A stretch of 63,766 nucleotides of DNA, from positions 1-63,766 of the forward strand of contig CAJUJN010000021.1 of NCBI GenBank assembly GCA_910586775.1, given 5' to 3'. This document shows, in pieces, positions 60,896 through 63,766 of this stretch. Origin of the DNA: an uncultured Acetatifactor sp. (lineage in GTDB: Bacteria; Bacillota; Clostridia; Lachnospirales; Lachnospiraceae). The position numbers and the translations under genes are program-made. Below the pieces are notes generated by a model, which saw only the letters and a list, made by a program, of their open reading frames with translations, was not told where the DNA came from and searched no databases. Each line of letters starts with the position of its first letter. The first letter of the stretch is position 1.

Positions 60896-62176
60896 ATGAG
60901 AAGCGGCGGTTTGTTTGCCCTGGGTAAAGCAGAGGGGAGAGCCAGGAGCTATATATTGGGTGCCGAGTGCCTGAAGGCGATATACACGGCTTTTACGACA
61001 GGGGTGTTTCTCACAGGCTTTTTGCTATATGCGGGAATGGGGCAGGTGCAGATTGGACTGGTGACCAGCCTTCCGCTGCTGGCAGGGATTCTGTATCCCT
61101 TTTCGCCTCTTTTGTTGGAGAGATTCCGGAGAAGGAAAGCGGTGCTGGGGACGGCCAGGCTTTTGTATCATGGACTCGTGATACTTTGCGTGACACTGCT
61201 GCCCGGGCATGTGCCGGAGGAAAGCCTGCTTTGGTGGATGGCAGCAGCGCTGCTTCTGGGAAACGGCTGCAATATTCTGGTAGCCAGCGGTTTTCCGGCG
61301 TGGCACATAGGGTTTCTGCCGGAGGATATCAGGGGGCGTTTTTTTGCCATATCGGGTATTGTAAACAGTGTATTTACGGCGTTGGCTACCTTTGGAGCAA
61401 GTCTGTTGGCGGATGCGGCCAAAGCCTCCGGAAGACAGATGTACTGGATGGGAATGATACGTTTTGCCGCTTTTGGCCTGGCCCTGGCAGAGCTGTTCCT
61501 GCTGTTGCTGCCGGGGGAGCCGGAATATCCCCGTGGCAGTGTCAGGGGATTCCGGCTTCTGGTTCTGCCCTTTGGAAATCGGAAATTCTGTCTCACCATG
61601 CTTCCCGTTTTTGCGTGGATGACGGTTTCCACCATGACTTTGTATTGCGCCAATACTTATCTGCTGAAGGATGTGAAAGTCTCTTATGTGTTCATAAGCA
61701 TGGTGCAGGCGATGAATATTGTAACTACGGCGGTTATCATGCCGTTCTGGCACAGACTGCTTCTGCGGACATCCTGGCTGCAGGCATTTCAGAAGGTTTT
61801 TCTGCTGTTTTCTCTGTATCCGTTCCTGCATATGATGATTACGGGGAGCAATTTTGTCTGGCTGCTTCCGGTGACGATGCTGGTATACCAGGCGATTATG
61901 GCGGGTGGAACACTGTATTTCAACAATATGGCCTACCTGTTTACACCGGAGGAAGACAGGACCGCATACCTGTCCTGGTATCTGATGTTGGTCAGCGCAG
62001 GTTCCCTGTGCGGACAGGGGCTGAGTACGCTGCTTCTGAAGCTGTGGCCGGAGGACTGGCAGCTTGGGGCAGTGTGTATTGCACCGGTTCAGAGGATACT
62101 GCTGCTGCAGGGGATGATATCGCTTGGGTTTGGGATCTGGTTCCGCAGGGTGCTTCTGAGAAAGCTGGAAACATAA
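60896..62176 (+). CDS. Major facilitator superfamily transporter
   Basis: 426-residue membrane carrier with about 12 hydrophobic segments. Recognisable parts are YTAFTTGVFLTGFLLYAGMG near residue 30, the cytoplasmic loop LLERFRRRKAVLGTARLLYH and the central loop LLPGEPEYPRGSVRGFRLLV. Substrate unknown; it may export or import a sugar derivative handled by the neighbouring oxidoreductases. The start at 60896 has GGGGAGGAT; the short upstream extension from 60875 is not needed. 152 bases after the second oxidoreductase. Confidence 0.87.
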   Translation: MRSGGLFALGKAEGRARSYILGAECLKAIYTAFTTGVFLTGFLLYAGMGQVQIGLVTSLPLLAGILYPFSPLLLERFRRRKAVLGTARLLYHGLVILCVTLLPGHVPEESLLWWMAAALLLGNGCNILVASGFPAWHIGFLPEDIRGRFFAISGIVNSVFTALATFGASLLADAAKASGRQMYWMGMIRFAAFGLALAELFLLLLPGEPEYPRGSVRGFRLLVLPFGNRKFCLTMLPVFAWMTVSTMTLYCANTYLLKDVKVSYVFISMVQAMNIVTTAVIMPFWHRLLLRTSWLQAFQKVFLLFSLYPFLHMMITGSNFVWLLPVTMLVYQAIMAGGTLYFNNMAYLFTPEEDRTAYLSWYLMLVSAGSLCGQGLSTLLLKLWPEDWQLGAVCIAPVQRILLLQGMISLGFGIWFRRVLLRKLET

Positions 62177-62208
62177 AAGCGGTACTGGCTTTTCCGAAGG
62201 GAGTTGTA

Positions 62209-62235
62209 TCGGTTATTTTCCGCCAATTCCGAAAT
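62209..62235. repeat. Half copy of the dispersed hairpin element before nagA
   Basis: CGGTTATTTTCCGCCAATTC matches the right end of copy B (CGGTTATTTTCCGACAATTC) at all but one position. No left end lies upstream. It sits in the 112-base gap between the MFS gene and nagA. Confidence 0.65.
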
Positions 62236-62288
62236 GTCTCAGGAAAAGCAGAGGAGAAAACGGGGAGAGAACAGAGATGGGAGAAAAT

Positions 62289-63521
62289 ATGGAAAGTACT
62301 TTATTTATAAACGGAAAAATAATCCTGCAGGACGGAATCCTGGAGCAGGGGAAACTGTTGGTGGCCGGAGGCAGAATCCGGGGAATCCGGCCAGCTGAAG
62401 GAGAGCGGGAGGTACGTTGGCAGGCAGAAAATACAGGAGGGGAGGAAAAACACGTATTTGAGACGGCGGATAAGGTGGTTGATCTGCAGGGCAGGTATCT
62501 GGCGCCCGGTTTTATCGATATCCATGTACACGGAGGCGGGGGCGGCGATTTTATGGACGGAAAGCGGGACAGCTGGCAGAGGGCCATGGACGCGCATCTG
62601 CGTCACGGAACCACGTCTCTGTGCCCCACGACTTTGACGGCCTCCATGGAAGAGATGGAGAAGGTATTTTCGTTATACAGGATGTTTTGCCGGGAACAGA
62701 AGCCTTTCAGATCGCGTCTTCTGGGGGTGCACATGGAAGGCCCCTGTATTGCGGAGAGCATGAAGGGGGCGCAGAACGCCAAATATATTCGAAAACCCGT
62801 GGAGGCGCTGACCCGATGGCTGTTGGAAAAAGGCGCGGGGGCACTGCGGATTATGACGGCGGCGCCCGAACTGGAGAACGCGGGAGAGATGGCCCGGCAG
62901 TTCAGGGAAGCAGGTGTATTGATGTCGGTGGGACACAGTGACGGAAGGCTGGAGGATGTGGAACAGGCGGTTCATGATGGGTATACCATGGTCACACATC
63001 TGTATTCCAGTATGTCTGCCATTGTCAGGGAAAACGGGATGCGCCGGCCCGGTGTCCTGGAGGCGGCTCTGCTGATGGACGAGCTTGACGTAGAGGTCAT
63101 AGGGGACGGGATGCATCTTCCGGCTTCTCTGCTTAAGCTGATCATAAAAACAAAAGGGGCGGAGCATGTTATCCTTGTGACGGATGCCATGCGGGCGGCG
63201 GATTTGCCTTCCGGTTATTATAAGCTGGGAAGCCTGAAGGAAGGGCAGACCGTATGGTCCGACGGAAAGGTAGCCAGAATGCCGGATGAGAACTCCTTCG
63301 CAGGAAGCGTTGCCACGGCGGACCGGCTGATTCGCGTCATGCATGAGGAGGCCGGGGTTCCGATGTGGCAGGCTGTGAACATGATGAGCCGCAACCCGGC
63401 CAGAGCGTTGGGAGAGAAGGAAATCGGCGTGCTGGAGCCAGGAAAAAAGGCCGATCTGGTAAGCTTTGATGAACATGTCCGAATCCACAGCGTGTACCGG
63501 GACGGAGTGAAAGTGATCTGA
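62289..63521 (+). CDS. nagA: N-acetylglucosamine-6-phosphate deacetylase
   Basis: 410-residue amidohydrolase that removes acetate from GlcNAc-6-phosphate. Metal-binding HVHGGGGGDFMDG lies near residue 79, the metal Glu is in LLGVHMEGPCIAES near residue 145, His are in MSVGHSDGRLEDVEQ and YTMVTHLYSSMSAI, and the catalytic Asp is in VTDAMRAADLPSGYY near residue 298. The C terminus NPARALGEKEIGVLEPGKKA is typical. The ATG at 62289 has GGGAG; another at 62277 is in frame. Last gene of the amino-sugar locus. HLYSSM replaces the common HLFNAM, which may tune substrate choice. Confidence 0.94.
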   Translation: MESTLFINGKIILQDGILEQGKLLVAGGRIRGIRPAEGEREVRWQAENTGGEEKHVFETADKVVDLQGRYLAPGFIDIHVHGGGGGDFMDGKRDSWQRAMDAHLRHGTTSLCPTTLTASMEEMEKVFSLYRMFCREQKPFRSRLLGVHMEGPCIAESMKGAQNAKYIRKPVEALTRWLLEKGAGALRIMTAAPELENAGEMARQFREAGVLMSVGHSDGRLEDVEQAVHDGYTMVTHLYSSMSAIVRENGMRRPGVLEAALLMDELDVEVIGDGMHLPASLLKLIIKTKGAEHVILVTDAMRAADLPSGYYKLGSLKEGQTVWSDGKVARMPDENSFAGSVATADRLIRVMHEEAGVPMWQAVNMMSRNPARALGEKEIGVLEPGKKADLVSFDEHVRIHSVYRDGVKVI

Positions 63522-63766
63522 TTTCTGAATCGATTCTGACACAGATGTCAGCTGCTGAAGAGAAGCGTATTGTGTGTGATGAATGAAAATCCCCTGACTT
63601 GTATGAGCTGCAGAGACAGTGATATCAATAGACAGGTAAAAATCCCCACAGTCCGGAAGCGGCTGAGCCTGGTGGATTTATGGCTGAATTAGAAACTGAT
63701 AAAATGAGCGGCAGCTATGACGATTAAAAATTTTTCGCAAAAAAACCTCCCATTTTACGGGAAAAT
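63522..63766. other. Right-edge non-coding stretch
   Basis: No gene or clear terminator seen in the last 245 bases. Confidence 0.5.

Noticed and set aside
60967..62310. 447-residue plus-strand frame overlapping the MFS gene in another frame
   Set aside because: The composition is Gly/Ala/Cys-rich without hydrophobic segments; the overlapping frame is a convincing transporter.

Overview
The window looks like a chromosome segment from a gut Lachnospiraceae-type Firmicute (Clostridia). The evidence is strong AGGAGG ribosome binding sites, canonical TTGACA-17-TATAAT promoters, a type III glutamine synthetase next to an ANTAR regulator, DUF2225 and DUF6062 proteins, MocR and AraC regulators, and ABC sugar importers without their own ATPase. 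No rRNA, tRNA or CRISPR array was seen. All names come from reading translated sequence and motifs; no database search was run.

Layout. 1-750: right end of an IS30-family insertion sequence. 760-2450: a two-gene chromate-type transporter. 2788-7577: nitrogen block with divergent glutamine synthetases (type III glnN on minus, a short type I enzyme on plus) and an ANTAR antiterminator, with hairpin-rich leaders. 8040-11853: aldo/keto reductase, a collapsed AlbA_2-type gene and a SWIM zinc-finger protein. 11854-12452: tandem repeats, a MITE-like element and a hairpin element. 12451-14300: AraC regulator, an uncharacterised partner and a LysR remnant. 14448-20418 (minus): a sialic acid locus (sugar isomerase, two permeases, truncated binding protein, sialidase-like protein, N-acetylneuraminate lyase, LacI repressor lacking its DNA-binding domain), which appears to be decaying. 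20733-26677: esterase, DeoR regulator, acyltransferase and a large membrane protein. 26955-33515: glnS, DUF2225, MocR, acidic membrane protein, TetR and DUF6062. 33650-34616: remnants of an Rpn nuclease and a single-strand-binding protein. 34847-39455: MBOAT acyltransferase, repeat-rich SGNH hydrolase and uracil permease. 39884-42284: dipeptidase and phosphotransferase.

43192-49535 is an arabinose-use cluster: araA, a split transketolase, an intracellular GH51 arabinofuranosidase and an ArsR-type regulator. A dyad at the regulator promoter recurs upstream of araA. araB and araD are not present here.

49570-63521 is an amino-sugar locus. A membrane-anchored AraC regulator and a NagB-family protein lie divergent from a binding protein, two permeases, an alpha/beta hydrolase, two Gfo/Idh/MocA oxidoreductases, an MFS transporter and nagA. 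The NagB-family protein has changed active-site positions and the paired oxidoreductases share an HGGGD motif, so an unusual redox-assisted amino-sugar pathway is possible. This is the best candidate for new biology in the window.

Two further signals run across the window. One is a dispersed family of short hairpin elements whose stems covary between copies, with half copies at several gene starts. The other is a set of short tandem repeats inside and beside genes (18, 21, 39, 43, 63 and 72 bp units).
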